Assembly: GCA_013415665.1 (NCBI GenBank)
Contig: JAAEEQ010000003.1
Location: 1 to 36,158 of the forward strand
Direction of reading: 5' to 3'
DNA length: 36,158 bases
Origin: Methanomicrobiales archaeon
GTDB lineage: Archaea; Halobacteriota; Methanomicrobia; Methanomicrobiales; Methanomicrobiaceae
Shown here: piece by piece, positions 1 to 8,549 of the stretch
How positions within the stretch are numbered: the first letter of the stretch is position 1
How the letters are laid out: each line of letters opens with the position of its first letter
Program-made: the position numbers and the translations under genes
The notes under the pieces: model-generated
Databases searched by the model: none
Told to the model about the DNA's origin: nothing
Seen by the model: the letters and a program-made list of their open reading frames with translations, nothing else

Positions 1-612
1 GGAAGCGGGATGCACACGAACTGCTCGCTTTTTAAAGACGGCGAGAATGCGTTCTTCGACCCGAACGGCCCGCAGCAGCTCTCAGAGACCGCCCATTACT
101 TCATCGGCGGCCTGTTAAAGCATGTCAAGGCCATCACCCGAGTCGCCAACCCGACCGTCAACTCGTACAAGCGCCTCGTCCCGGGCTATGAGGCACCGGT
201 CTACATCAGCTGGTCCGCCTCCAACAGGAGTGCACTCTGCCGGGTGCCCGCACCCCGCGGCAAGAGCACCCGTGTCGAGTACCGCAGCCCCGATCCCACC
301 TGCAACCCCTACCTGACGTTCGCCGCGATCCTCGCCGCCGGCCTTGACGGCATCCGCAACAGGATTGCGCCGCCCGCGAGCCTCAACCGCAACATCTTCC
401 ACCTGACGAAGGAGGAGTCGAAGGAACTCGGCATCGAAACGCTGCCCGGCGATCTTATCACCGCCAACCGGTACCTCCTCGAAGATCCGGTCATTTCTTC
501 CGCCCTCGGCCCGCACGTCATCAACAGTCTCGACGAGATTGCGCAGGCAGAGTGGGATGCCTTCCGCACTGCCGTGCACCCCTGGGAAGTCGACCGCTAT
601 ATCAACTACTGA
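1..612 (+). CDS. glnA: Glutamine synthetase, C-terminal 203 residues (5' end outside window)
   Basis: C-terminal catalytic domain of a type I glutamine synthetase, which makes glutamine from glutamate, ammonium and ATP in the cytoplasm. The frame is open from base 1 and begins inside the conserved GSGMHTN segment, so the real start lies upstream; the ATG at position 10 is internal. Visible landmarks are the flap Glu in VPGYEAPVY, the Arg residues of [13 protein letters not shown] and the metal/ATP segment ending in [13 protein letters not shown]. The segment that carries the adenylylated Tyr in bacterial GSI-beta reads NIFHL, so adenylylation is not expected. It resembles the following complete glnA closely (roughly 70% by eye over this segment), so the two are tandem paralogues. 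Confidence 0.95.
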   Translation, partial: GSGMHTNCSLFKDGENAFFDPNGPQQLSETAHYFIGGLLKHVKAITRVANPTVNSYKRLVPGYEAPVYISWSASNRSALCRVPAPRGKSTRVEYRSPDPTCNPYLTFAAILAAGLDGIRNRIAPPASLNRNIFHLTKEESKELGIETLPGDLITANRYLLEDPVISSALGPHVINSLDEIAQAEWDAFRTAVHPWEVDRYINY

Positions 613-624
613 CCCCCATATTCC

Positions 625-643
625 TCCTTTTATCTGTTTTTTC
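625..643 (+). terminator. T-rich terminator after first glnA
   Basis: Starting 13 bases after the stop codon is a T-rich run ending in TTTTTT. Archaeal transcription often ends at such U-rich tracts without a hairpin. This would separate the two glnA genes, but no termination data are available. Confidence 0.4.
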
Positions 644-694
644 CGGCGGCATCCCCGGCAGGCAGCCCCCCGGTACTTTGCAAGAGTTAATGTA

Positions 695-709
695 GGTGCA
701 GCAAGCACC
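695..709 (+). promoter_or_regulatory. Small hairpin before the second glnA start
   Basis: GGTGC (695-699) and GCACC (705-709) are a perfect 5-bp inverted repeat with the 5-nt loop AGCAA, ending 7 nt before the preferred ATG at 717. The left arm contains the only GGTG resembling a ribosome-binding core, so pairing could limit initiation. It also contains the alternative GTG start at 696. Confidence 0.3.
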
Positions 710-716
710 ACCCAGT

Positions 717-2042
717 ATGCCACAGAAGGAGATCACCCGGACACTCGACCGTCTTGAAGCGGACGAGGTAAAATTTATCCGCCTCCAGTTCTCTGACATC
801 CAGGGAATGCCGAAAAACGTTGCCATCCCGGTAAAACAGGCAGAAAAGGCATTGACAGACGGCATTGGTTTTGATGGATCCTCGATCGAGGGTTTTGCCC
901 GGATCGAGGAATCCGACATGGTGCTCCGTCCCGATCCCGCAACGTACTGCATTCTCCCGTGGAGAAGGGGCGATTCTGCGGTGGCCCGCTTTATCTGCGA
1001 TGTTCATAAACCCGGAGGGAAGGCGTTTGAAGGCGACCCGCGCTTCGTTCTTCGCAAAGTGATTGCAGAAGCGGATAAAATGGGATATGTCTTTAATACC
1101 GGGCCCGAACTGGAGTTTTTCCTCTTCAAGATGCTTGACGGCAAACCGAGTATCGAGTTCCAGGATACCGGCGGCTACTTCGATCTCGCGCCCACCGATC
1201 TTGCGGAGAATGTCAGGCGCGACATCGTCCTCGCACTCACCGAGATGGGATTCGATATCGAAGCATCGCACCACGAGGTCGCGGAAAGCCAGCACGAGAT
1301 CGACTTCAAGTACAGCGACGCCCTGACGACGGCGGACAATGTCATCACCTTTAAATTCGCAACCAAAACCATCGCCCTGCAGAACGGCCTGCACGCATCA
1401 TTCATGGCCAAGCCGATTTACGGCATCAACGGCAGCGGCATGCATACGAACGCTTCCCTTGCGAGAGACGGCGTCAATGCTTTCTTCGATCCCGAGGGCC
1501 CCCGGCAGCTCTCCGAGACGGCGCTCCAGTTCATCGCAGGAGTCCTCGCCCATATCAAAGGCATCACCCGGATTGCAAACCCCACCATCAATTCCTATAA
1601 GCGCCTCGTTCCCGGGTACGAAGCGCCGGTGTATGTTTCCTGGAGCGCGTCGAACCGGACGGCGCTCATCCGGGTTCCCGCGCCGCGGGGGAACTCGACC
1701 CGCATCGAGCTTCGGAGCCCGGATCCCACCTGCAACCCCTACCTGACATTTGCCGCCATTCTCGCTGCCGGACTCGACGGCATTAAAAACGGGATGGAAG
1801 TGCCCGCCAGCGCGGACAAGAACATCTTCAAGATGACACCCGCCGAGCGCACCGCCGCCGGCATCGAAACGCTCCCCGGCGATCTCTTCACGGCAAACCG
1901 GTACCTGCTCGAGGATGAGGTGCTCGTCAGCGCCCTCGGCGACCATGTGATCGAAGGCCTGACCAACATCACCGAGCTCGAGTGGGACGCGTTCCGCACC
2001 GCGGTGCACCCCTGGGAAGTCGACCGGTATTTCAATTATTGA
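717..2042 (+). CDS. glnA: Glutamine synthetase, type I
   Basis: Complete 441-residue GSI enzyme. Residues 51-60 (GFDGSSIEGF) are the beta-grasp loop that reaches into the neighbouring subunit's active site. Glu131 and Glu133 (GPELEFFLF) are metal ligands, followed by HHEVAESQHEIDF, GSGMHTN and the VPGYEAPVY flap. The region equivalent to the bacterial adenylylation site reads NIFKMTPAER, with Phe in place of Tyr and no GSI-beta insertion, so this is a GSI-alpha-like enzyme. Control by PII and 2-oxoglutarate, as known in methanogens, is more likely than adenylylation. I prefer ATG 717 because it gives the usual family length; an in-frame GTG at 696 would add seven residues. It is followed by an eight-T run. 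I see no GGAA-N6-TTCC operator in its 5' gap. Confidence 0.97.
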   Translation: MPQKEITRTLDRLEADEVKFIRLQFSDIQGMPKNVAIPVKQAEKALTDGIGFDGSSIEGFARIEESDMVLRPDPATYCILPWRRGDSAVARFICDVHKPGGKAFEGDPRFVLRKVIAEADKMGYVFNTGPELEFFLFKMLDGKPSIEFQDTGGYFDLAPTDLAENVRRDIVLALTEMGFDIEASHHEVAESQHEIDFKYSDALTTADNVITFKFATKTIALQNGLHASFMAKPIYGINGSGMHTNASLARDGVNAFFDPEGPRQLSETALQFIAGVLAHIKGITRIANPTINSYKRLVPGYEAPVYVSWSASNRTALIRVPAPRGNSTRIELRSPDPTCNPYLTFAAILAAGLDGIKNGMEVPASADKNIFKMTPAERTAAGIETLPGDLFTANRYLLEDEVLVSALGDHVIEGLTNITELEWDAFRTAVHPWEVDRYFNY

Positions 2043-2050
2043 GGCTTAAA

Positions 2051-2060
2051 ATTTTTTTTG
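2051..2060 (+). terminator. Poly-T terminator after second glnA
   Basis: Eight consecutive T (2052-2059) begin 9 bases after the glnA stop codon, a typical archaeal U-tract terminator placed before the amtB promoter. Confidence 0.55.
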
Positions 2061-2069
2061 TGAGTTAAC

Positions 2070-2080
2070 TTTATATAAGG
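2070..2080 (+). promoter_or_regulatory. TATA box of first amtB-glnK unit
   Basis: The sequence TTTATATAAGG fits an archaeal TATA element. Transcription would be expected to begin about 25 bases downstream, near 2100, leaving a leader of about 95 nt before the ATG at 2195. The NrpR-like operator directly follows. Confidence 0.7.
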
Positions 2081-2081
2081 T

Positions 2082-2095
2082 GGAAGACAACTTCC
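2082..2095 (+). promoter_or_regulatory. NrpR-type operator of first amtB
   Basis: GGAA (2082-2085), six bases, TTCC (2092-2095) match the known NrpR consensus GGAA-N6-TTCC exactly. NrpR represses nitrogen genes of methanogens when ammonium is plentiful and is released by 2-oxoglutarate. The site sits two bases after the TATA box, where bound protein would block polymerase. The same arrangement recurs at 3782-3795. nrpR itself is not in this window. Confidence 0.75.
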
Positions 2096-2101
2096 TTCTA
2101 A

Positions 2102-2161
2102 CAAAGGTTAAGTAACAACCTTTGCACACATCAGCTTCCCGGACAGGTGCCAGGACACCTG
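2102..2161 (+). promoter_or_regulatory. Two hairpins in the amtB leader
   Basis: CAAAGGTT (2102-2109) and AACCTTTG (2117-2124) form a perfect 8-bp stem with a 7-nt loop. CAGGTG (2144-2149) and CACCTG (2156-2161) form a perfect 6-bp stem with a 6-nt loop. Both lie between the predicted transcription start and the ribosome-binding site GAGGT (2182-2186). The second amtB has almost no leader, so this structure is not part of the shared promoter. Confidence 0.4.
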
Positions 2162-2194
2162 CAGGCGGGAACGCTCTCTATGAGGTATGAAAAA

Positions 2195-3391
2195 ATGGCA
2201 ATTGACAGCGGGGATACCGCATTTATCCTGATATGCACCGCCATGGTGATGCTCATGACACCGGGTGTCGGGCTGTTCTACGGTGGCATGGTGCGGCGCA
2301 AGAACCTGATTTCCATGATCGCGCTGGCGTTCATCGCCTTTGCAGTCGTAACCCTTCAGTGGGTTGTTGCAGGCTACAGCCTGGCATTCGGCCCCGACAT
2401 CGGCGGATTCATCGGGGGGCTTGATTATATCGGGCTTGCCGGTGTCGGCATGGACGGCGAGGGGATACCCGATCTGCTCTTCATGGCCTTCCAGCTGGTC
2501 TTCGCCGGATTGACGCTTGCTATCATGACGTCGGGCGTTGCAGAGCGGATCAAGCTGTCGTCGTTCATCATCTTCGGAATCCTCTGGACTACGCTGGTCT
2601 ACGATCCCCTTGCGCACTGGGCATGGGGCGGCGGCTGGGCGGCGTCCCTGGGAGCGCTCGACTTTGCCGGCGGCACGGTCGTGCACATCAGCTCCGGGTT
2701 TGGTGCGCTGGCGCTTGCGCTGGTCATCGGCAAGCGTGCCGGATTCGGCCAGTACAGCATGGAGCCCCATAACATCCCCATGACGCTGCTCGGTGGCGCA
2801 CTCCTCTGGTTCGGCTGGTTCGGGTTCAACGCGGGAAGCGCACTGGCCGCAAACGGCCTCGCGGCAAGTGCCTTCGTGGTCACCAACATTGCCGCGGCGG
2901 CGGGCGCCATTGCATGGATGGGCGCCTCGTGGATCAACGGCAAACCGAGTTCGCTGGGGATGATCAGCGGTGCGATTGCCGGCCTTGTCGCCATCACGCC
3001 CGCTGCAGGGTTCGTTAACCCGCTCGCGGCCATCATCATCGGGCTCGTCGCCGGGCTGCTCTGTTACGGCGCTCTGCTCTTCCGGGTGCGGAAGGGCCTG
3101 GACGAGAGCCTTGACGCATGGGCGATTCACGGCATGGGCGGCCTCTGGGGGGCGCTTGCGACCGGTATCTTCGCAGTCGCGGCAGTCGGCGGTGTCGACG
3201 GGCTGATTGCGGGCAACCCGGGTCAGTTCGTCATCCAGGCAATCGACGCCATCGTTGCGCTGGCGTATGCGTTCGGGGTGACGTTCGTGCTCGCGAAAAT
3301 TGTTGACGCCCTCTTCGGGCTCCGCGTTACCGAAGAAGAAGAATATGTCGGCCTGGATATCGCCCAGCACGGCGAATCCCTGAGTGCGTGA
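2195..3391 (+). CDS. amtB: Ammonium transporter Amt
   Basis: 398-residue Amt/Mep/Rh channel that takes up ammonium across the membrane, with about 11 hydrophobic segments. Visible hallmarks are the pore twin histidines His164 (VVHISSG) and His312 ([11 protein letters not shown]), Asp156 before the first of them, and the GVAERIK loop. I chose ATG 2195: it has a GAGGT ribosome-binding site eight bases upstream and gives exactly the length of the second Amt in this window. In-frame starts at 2147 (GTG) and 2180 (ATG) would add non-conserved residues. It is followed after 11 bases by glnK, the usual Amt-PII pairing in which GlnK plugs the channel when nitrogen is sufficient. NrpR-like control is suggested by the operator at 2082. 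Confidence 0.97.
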   Translation: MAIDSGDTAFILICTAMVMLMTPGVGLFYGGMVRRKNLISMIALAFIAFAVVTLQWVVAGYSLAFGPDIGGFIGGLDYIGLAGVGMDGEGIPDLLFMAFQLVFAGLTLAIMTSGVAERIKLSSFIIFGILWTTLVYDPLAHWAWGGGWAASLGALDFAGGTVVHISSGFGALALALVIGKRAGFGQYSMEPHNIPMTLLGGALLWFGWFGFNAGSALAANGLAASAFVVTNIAAAAGAIAWMGASWINGKPSSLGMISGAIAGLVAITPAAGFVNPLAAIIIGLVAGLLCYGALLFRVRKGLDESLDAWAIHGMGGLWGALATGIFAVAAVGGVDGLIAGNPGQFVIQAIDAIVALAYAFGVTFVLAKIVDALFGLRVTEEEEYVGLDIAQHGESLSA

Positions 3392-3396
3392 GGTGA

Positions 3397-3735
<339 letters not shown>

Positions 3736-3769
3736 GGATGGCCGGCCCCTGCAGACCATTTAGTAAAAG

Positions 3770-3780
3770 TTAAATATAGA
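3770..3780 (+). promoter_or_regulatory. TATA box of second amtB-glnK unit
   Basis: The TTAAATATA segment has the same spacing to the operator as at the first amtB. The predicted transcription start near 3800 leaves a very short leader before ATG 3813. Confidence 0.65.
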
Positions 3781-3781
3781 A

Positions 3782-3795
3782 GGAAAACCACTTCC
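3782..3795 (+). promoter_or_regulatory. NrpR-type operator of second amtB
   Basis: GGAA (3782-3785), six bases, TTCC (3792-3795) match the NrpR consensus exactly. The spacer differs from that of the first operator, but both are followed by the same TTCTA, so the half-sites and downstream bases are conserved while the centre has drifted. That is the pattern expected of a functional site. Confidence 0.75.
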
Positions 3796-3800
3796 TTCTA

Positions 3801-3807
3801 GTGATCC
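3801..3807 (+). promoter_or_regulatory. Ribosome-binding site deciding the second amtB start
   Basis: GTGATCC is complementary to the conserved 3' end of archaeal 16S rRNA (anti-SD of GGAGGTGATCC) and ends five bases before ATG 3813. The GTG that could be read as a start at 3801 is therefore better explained as part of the binding site. Confidence 0.55.
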
Positions 3808-3812
3808 GGAGT

Positions 3813-5009
3813 ATGGTTCTCGACAGCGGGGATACCGCATTCATTCTCATCTGTACCGCACTGGTGATGCTGATGACGCCCGGCGTGGGGCTCTTCTACG
3901 GCGGGCTTGTACGGCGGAAAAACCTGATCTCGATGTTCGCGCTCTCCTTCGTGGCATTCGCGGTCGTCAGCATCCAGTGGGTGCTGTTCGGGTACAGCCT
4001 TGCATTCGGCCCGGACATCGGCGGCGTCATCGGTGGCCTCGACCATGCGATGCTTGCCGGTGTCGGGTTTGACGGCGACGGCATACCCGACCTCCTGTTC
4101 ATGGCCTTTCAGATGGTTTTCGCGGCAGTGACCCTCGCCATCATCACCTCTGCGGTGGCGGAACGGATCAAGCTGTCTTCGTTTATCGTCTTCGGGTTTC
4201 TCTGGACGACACTGGTCTACGATCCCCTTGCGCACTGGATATGGGGCGGCGGATGGGCGTCGGCGCTCGGCATCCTCGATTTTGCCGGCGGCATCGTCGT
4301 CCATATCAGCGCAGGCTGGGGTGCGCTCGCCCTTGCACTCGTCATCGGAAAACGTGCGGGATTCGGGCAGTACGGCATGGAGCCCCACAACATTCCCATG
4401 ACGCTCCTTGGGGGCGCCCTCCTCTGGTTCGGCTGGTTCGGATTCAACGCGGGCAGCGCTCTTGCGGCAGACGGCATAGCGGCCAATGCACTGGTTGTCA
4501 CGAACACCGCTGCGGCGGCAGGCGCCCTTGCCTGGATGGGCGCCTCGTGGATCAACGGCAAACCCAGCTCGATCGGCATGATCAGCGGTGCGATTGCCGG
4601 CCTCGGTGCAATAACGCCGGCTGCAGGCTTCGTTGATCCTGCGTCCGCCGTCATCATCGGCGTCGTTTCAGGCCTCATATGCTACTACGCGCTCCTCTGG
4701 CGCCTGAGCAGAAACCTCGACGAAAGCCTCGATGCATGGGCGATCCACGGCGTGGGAGGGCTCTGGGGAACGCTGGCTCTCGGCATCTTTGCGGTCGCCG
4801 GGATTGGCGGTGTTGCCGGCGTCATCACCGGATCGCCGGCCCAGTTCGGCCTTCAGCTGATCGGCGCGGCAGCGGCACTCGGCTATGCCTTTGCAGTCAC
4901 CTGGATCTGCGCAAAGGCTGTCGACCTGACGCTTGGCCTCCGCGTATCCGAGGATGAAGAGTATGTCGGGCTCGATATCTCACAGCATGGAGAGTCTATC
5001 AATGCCTGA
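3813..5009 (+). CDS. amtB: Ammonium transporter Amt, second copy
   Basis: 398 residues, exactly the same length as the upstream Amt and gaplessly alignable with it over most of the protein. The pore histidines are His164 (VVHISAG) and His312 ([11 protein letters not shown]), and the C-terminal tail [19 protein letters not shown] closely matches the first copy's tail. It arose by tandem duplication of the amtB-glnK unit. I take ATG 3813, with GTGATCC as the ribosome-binding site; GTG 3801 would add four residues. Its last eight bases overlap the start of the second glnK. The promoter carries its own TATA box and NrpR-like operator, so the two units can be controlled independently but by the same regulator. 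Confidence 0.97.
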   Translation: MVLDSGDTAFILICTALVMLMTPGVGLFYGGLVRRKNLISMFALSFVAFAVVSIQWVLFGYSLAFGPDIGGVIGGLDHAMLAGVGFDGDGIPDLLFMAFQMVFAAVTLAIITSAVAERIKLSSFIVFGFLWTTLVYDPLAHWIWGGGWASALGILDFAGGIVVHISAGWGALALALVIGKRAGFGQYGMEPHNIPMTLLGGALLWFGWFGFNAGSALAADGIAANALVVTNTAAAAGALAWMGASWINGKPSSIGMISGAIAGLGAITPAAGFVDPASAVIIGVVSGLICYYALLWRLSRNLDESLDAWAIHGVGGLWGTLALGIFAVAGIGGVAGVITGSPAQFGLQLIGAAAALGYAFAVTWICAKAVDLTLGLRVSEDEEYVGLDISQHGESINA

Positions 5010-5355
5010 AACGGAACTGAAAAAAATCGAGGCGATTATTCGCCCGGAAAAACTGCAGCAGGTAAAACTCGCGCTCGCCGAAGCGGACCTCTTTCCCATG
5101 ACAGTGACGGAAGTGCGGGGCAGGGGCGCCCAGAAGGGCATTTGCCTGCAGTACCGCGGTAAGAAAATGGAGGTCGATCTCATCCCGAAAGTAAAAATCG
5201 AAATGGTCATCCGTAATGACGATGTCCCCCGGGCAATCGGGGCCATCCGAGCGGCGGCACGAACCGGAAAATTCGGGGATGGCAGGATATTCGTTCTCCC
5301 CGTGGAACAATCCGCCAATGTGCGGATTGCCGACAGCGTGACCGAAGACGGGTGA
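5002..5355 (+). CDS. glnK: PII nitrogen regulatory protein GlnK, second copy
   Basis: 117-residue PII protein. It begins at ATG 5002 inside the end of amtB (overlap ATGCCTGA), with GGAGAG (4989-4994) as ribosome-binding site; starts further upstream would only translate amtB in another frame. It has a five-residue N-terminal extension before the common [12 protein letters not shown]. The T-loop is nearly the same as in the first GlnK, but the residue at the Tyr51 position is Met. The C-terminal third ([21 protein letters not shown]) differs more, which could alter nucleotide or Amt specificity. Presumably it regulates the adjacent Amt. Confidence 0.96.
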   Translation: MPETELKKIEAIIRPEKLQQVKLALAEADLFPMTVTEVRGRGAQKGICLQYRGKKMEVDLIPKVKIEMVIRNDDVPRAIGAIRAAARTGKFGDGRIFVLPVEQSANVRIADSVTEDG

Positions 5356-5412
5356 AAAACCTGCAGGATGATTGGCTGTCTGCCTGCAGGCACTCTCTCC
5401 TCACCGTATGAA

Positions 5413-5442
5413 CGGGCAGGGCATGATTCTCGCCCCTGCCCG
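5413..5442 (+). terminator. Hairpin terminator after amtB-glnK block
   Basis: CGGGCAGGG (5413-5421) pairs perfectly with CCCTGCCCG (5434-5442), a 9-bp GC-rich stem with a 12-nt loop, in the gap after the last glnK. There is no T-run behind it, so it may be a terminator or an mRNA 3'-end stabiliser. Confidence 0.45.
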
Positions 5443-5491
5443 ATCATGCATCGTCATCTCAGGCGAATAAACCTATCCGGATGTAAAATCC

Positions 5492-5968
5492 ATGAATTTC
5501 CCTTCTCAGATAAAAAAGGATCTCAGGGATCCGCACTGGCAGGTCCGGTGCTCGGCCGTTGATCGGATCGGGGATCTGGAGCGGCCGGAAGAGGTGGCGG
5601 AGCTGATCGACAGTGTCCGCGAAGAAAAGTGGTATATCCGTGACGCCGTTGCCCTGGGCCTCGGGCGCCTCTCAAGCCAGGCTGCAATAGAAGCCCTTGA
5701 AACTGCGCTGGAAAACCGCCGCTGGTTTATTCCGGAAGCGGTTTCGGCACTTATCCGCATCGGCAGGCGCGTTCCTGTTGAACCGCTCGCTGCTGCGCTT
5801 TCCGATCCCGACCCGGCGATCCGGGCATCGGCTGCGCGGGCGCTGGGAACATGCGGCGGAACAGCGGCCGTTCCCGCGCTCGGAGAGGCATTGCTCGATC
5901 CAGACGTCTCCGTCAGGCGGCACGCGGCTGTGGCGCTCCGATACGCAAAAAAACGGGACGAACCATAA
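5492..5968 (+). CDS. HEAT-repeat protein
   Basis: 158-residue protein made almost entirely of short PBS-lyase/HEAT-like helical repeats of about 31 residues, e.g. DPHWQVRCSAVDRIGDL, KWYIRDAVALGLGRL and DPAIRASAARALGTCG. Such alpha-solenoids serve as protein-interaction scaffolds; no catalytic residues are visible. There is no signal peptide or membrane segment, so it is cytoplasmic. The gene lies between the ammonium-transport block and a HAD phosphatase gene and is separated from the former by the hairpin at 5413. The partner is unknown. A second HEAT protein of the same style is encoded at 19833. Confidence 0.85.
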   Translation: MNFPSQIKKDLRDPHWQVRCSAVDRIGDLERPEEVAELIDSVREEKWYIRDAVALGLGRLSSQAAIEALETALENRRWFIPEAVSALIRIGRRVPVEPLAAALSDPDPAIRASAARALGTCGGTAAVPALGEALLDPDVSVRRHAAVALRYAKKRDEP

Positions 5969-6001
5969 TATGGTCCGTAATGCAACCAGAAACAAGCGAC
6001 C

Positions 6002-6772
6002 ATGAACGCCATTCACGCAGTCCTGTTCGATATAGACGGTGTGCTGCTCACCGGCGGCAGGGCCGTCCCGGGAGCGGCGGAAACGCTCGGGATCCTTGAC
6101 GACCGCGGCATCCCCTACCGGTGCATATCAAACACGACGAGAAAATCGCGCGATTCTATCGCGGCCATGCTGCATGCAGCGGGGCTCTTCGTCCCGGCAA
6201 ACGCGATCATCACCCCTGCCGTCGCTGCGGCATCGCTGCTCGCACAACGCGGGCTTCTGCGGTGCTACCTGCTGACGACCGCCGATCTGCACTCCGATTT
6301 TGCCGGTGCCGGCATCGTTTATGCGGAGGCATCTGCCGACGCAGTGGTCATCGGGGATGCCGGGGACAACTTCACCTATGCATCGCTGAACCTGGCGTTT
6401 CGTGCCGTTCTGAACGGCGCTCCCTGCATCGCCCTGGAAAAAGATCGCTACTGGATGGATGCCGACGGCATGTCCCTCTCAGCGGGGCCATTCGTGAAAG
6501 CAATCGAGTACGCAACCGGCAGGGAGGCGGAACTCGTCGGAAAACCATCGGCGGCGTTTTTTGCCCGGGCACTTGCCGACCTTGGGGCGGCCGCGTCCGA
6601 AACGGTCATGATCGGGGATGACATCCGGAGCGACATCGGCGGGGCAAGGCAATCGGGCATGCAGGCGTTTCTCGTTCAGACGGGCAAATACCGGAGCGCG
6701 GATGTGCAACAGGCCGCAATACAGCCGGACCGCATCATCCCGTCCGTTGCCGGCCTTTCCGCTTATCTTTAA
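6002..6772 (+). CDS. HAD-superfamily phosphatase (subclass IIA, NagD/LHPP-like)
   Basis: 256-residue haloacid-dehalogenase hydrolase. Motif I is FDIDGVL with nucleophile Asp10 and acid/base Asp12, motif II is in ISNTTRKS, the Lys motif is GKPSAAFF, and motif IV is MIGDDIRSDIGGA. The insertion between motifs II and III is the size of a C2 cap, placing it in subclass IIA with NagD and LHPP-type enzymes. The substrate cannot be read from sequence; sugar phosphates or phosphoramide/pyrophosphate compounds are typical. It starts 33 bases after the HEAT gene, so they may be co-transcribed. Its 3' end overlaps that of the convergent radical SAM gene by 38 bases. Confidence 0.9.
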   Translation: MNAIHAVLFDIDGVLLTGGRAVPGAAETLGILDDRGIPYRCISNTTRKSRDSIAAMLHAAGLFVPANAIITPAVAAASLLAQRGLLRCYLLTTADLHSDFAGAGIVYAEASADAVVIGDAGDNFTYASLNLAFRAVLNGAPCIALEKDRYWMDADGMSLSAGPFVKAIEYATGREAELVGKPSAAFFARALADLGAAASETVMIGDDIRSDIGGARQSGMQAFLVQTGKYRSADVQQAAIQPDRIIPSVAGLSAYL

Positions 6773-8465
6773 TTCCCCCGGTACCGGGCAGCAGAGTATT
6801 TTTTCGGTCTTCGAGGACATTCATCCGCTTTTCCACCGTGACCGGGGCGCCCGTGCAGGGATCGAAGCCAAGGTAGTAGATGGCCGTCGCACGGGTGAGC
6901 GGCGTCGGCGTAAAGATCTGGAACTGGCTGCCGGCCAGCCGGTGGCGGCGAAGAAACGCCCTGGTTTCTTCGGATTCGGCCGCCCCCTCGCCGGGATGCC
7001 CGACAATGATGTAGGGAATCAGGTACCGCCTGAGGTTTTCGTCCCTGCATGCCGTGAAAAACCGCTCCCTGAACTGTTCAAAGACTGCAGTCCCGGGTTT
7101 GTTCATGACCGCAAGCACCGCGTCGCAACCCGATTCGGGGGCCACTTTCATCTGGCCGGGGACATGATGCCGGACAAGGCACCGCAGGAGAGCGTCATCC
7201 AGCAGCACCGGATCGAACCGGACGCCCGACGATACAAAAACATGCTTTATCCCGGGTATGGTTCTCATGGCAGCGAGCAGATCCGCATAGGCAGCGGATC
7301 CCGGGACCAGGTTCGGGCAGGGAGTCCCGCGCCCGAGACAGTCGGGGCGCTCGCATCCTCCCGTCCTGCAGCCGCATGCGTACATATTGGCCGACGGCCC
7401 CCCGACATCGGTGATGGTCCCTGAAAACGACGGATCCGCCGCGAGCGCGGCAGCTTCGCGCAGCACCGATCCGGGACTCCGCGACACGATACGGGTTCCC
7501 TGGTGGGCTGCGATGGCGCAGAAGGCACACTGCCCGAAACACCCGCGGTGCGCGGTAATCGAGTCGCGGATCATGGTAAATGCGGGAATTTCCCCGCGAT
7601 ACCGCGGGTGCGGACGCCGGAGATAGGGGAGATCGTATACGGCATCAAGTTCGGGCGTGGAAAGATGCCGCCGCGGGTACTGGACGAGGTACCGGCTGTC
7701 CTGCTGCTGAGCGAGGACCCGGGCGTCGTTGTTTTCAAAAAAGCTGCAGAAGGCACGGGCAAACGCTCCCCTGTCCGAGGCCGTTTCTGCAAAGGAGGGG
7801 AGGACAAGCGGATCGGGAAGCCCGTCGAGCGACGGTTGTATGCAGGCCGTCCCCGGTATCGCAAGATCCGGCGGCGCCACCCCCGCCTGGAGCCCCCGCA
7901 CGGCATCCCGTAACGCATACTCGCCGGGCCCGTAGACCAGCAGGTCGGCTTTCGCATCGAACAGGATGCTCCGCCGCACGGCATTGCTCCAGACATCGTA
8001 ATGCGCGATTCTCCGGAGCGACGCCTCGATACCGCCGATGATGACCGGCACCCCCCGGCAGACCGAGCGTATCTGGCTGCAGTACACCGTGACCGTCCGG
8101 TCGGGCCGGATCCGGTATTTTTTTCCCTCTCCGCGGACCGAAAAGAACGGGTCGCCGTTTTCAGAGAAGAGATCGGTTTTTCGCGGCCGCCGATTCGCCG
8201 TATAATTCAGGACCATCGAATCCATGTTCCCCCCGGAGACGGCGAACGCCACCTCCGGGACGCCGAGGGCAAGGAAGCTTTCCGGATCGCGCCACCGCGG
8301 CTGCGACAGGATCCCGACACGAAAGCCGTGCGATTCGAGGAATCTCCCCAGCACCGCCATCGCAAAGGACGGGTGGTCGACATAGGCATCGGGGGTGACG
8401 ATGATCACGTCGCAGCAATCCCAGCCGCGATCGTTCATTTCCTCGCTGCTTGCCGGAAGGAACAT
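6735..8465 (-). CDS. YgiQ-family radical SAM protein
   Basis: 576-residue YgiQ-type protein with an N-terminal YgiQ domain (MFLPASSEEMNDRGWD, DAYVDHPSF), the central radical SAM core with CxxxCxxC at Cys309, Cys313 and Cys316 (HRGCFGQCAFC), and a Cys-rich segment CGCRTGGCERPDC further on. The family binds a 4Fe-4S cluster and SAM; its physiological reaction is unknown. I start at ATG 8465 because MFLP is the family N-terminus and AGGA precedes it; an in-frame TTG at 8504 would add 13 unmatched residues. The last 38 bases overlap the HAD gene tail to tail. Confidence 0.92.
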   Translation of the reverse strand: MFLPASSEEMNDRGWDCCDVIIVTPDAYVDHPSFAMAVLGRFLESHGFRVGILSQPRWRDPESFLALGVPEVAFAVSGGNMDSMVLNYTANRRPRKTDLFSENGDPFFSVRGEGKKYRIRPDRTVTVYCSQIRSVCRGVPVIIGGIEASLRRIAHYDVWSNAVRRSILFDAKADLLVYGPGEYALRDAVRGLQAGVAPPDLAIPGTACIQPSLDGLPDPLVLPSFAETASDRGAFARAFCSFFENNDARVLAQQQDSRYLVQYPRRHLSTPELDAVYDLPYLRRPHPRYRGEIPAFTMIRDSITAHRGCFGQCAFCAIAAHQGTRIVSRSPGSVLREAAALAADPSFSGTITDVGGPSANMYACGCRTGGCERPDCLGRGTPCPNLVPGSAAYADLLAAMRTIPGIKHVFVSSGVRFDPVLLDDALLRCLVRHHVPGQMKVAPESGCDAVLAVMNKPGTAVFEQFRERFFTACRDENLRRYLIPYIIVGHPGEGAAESEETRAFLRRHRLAGSQFQIFTPTPLTRATAIYYLGFDPCTGAPVTVEKRMNVLEDRKNTLLPGTGGIKDKRKGRQRTG

Positions 8466-8549
8466 GGGATGTCCTGCATACCGAAAGCCGGTACGCGTAC
8501 CCAAGGTAGGGCTGCGCCGCCAGAAAAAAGGATGGATTGGGGAGCGGAC

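Noticed and set aside
2108-3370. 420-codon open frame on the minus strand opposite the first amtB
   Set aside because: It is antisense to an unmistakable Amt and rich in Asp, Glu, Arg and Pro as expected of a mirror frame of GC-rich coding DNA; no start signal or family match.
3801-3812. GTG start for the second Amt
   Set aside because: GTGATCC here is a ribosome-binding site, and starting at ATG 3813 gives the same 398 residues as the first Amt.
4933-5001. Longer start for the second GlnK
   Set aside because: The extra residues come from amtB read in another frame; ATG 5002 has its own GGAGAG site.
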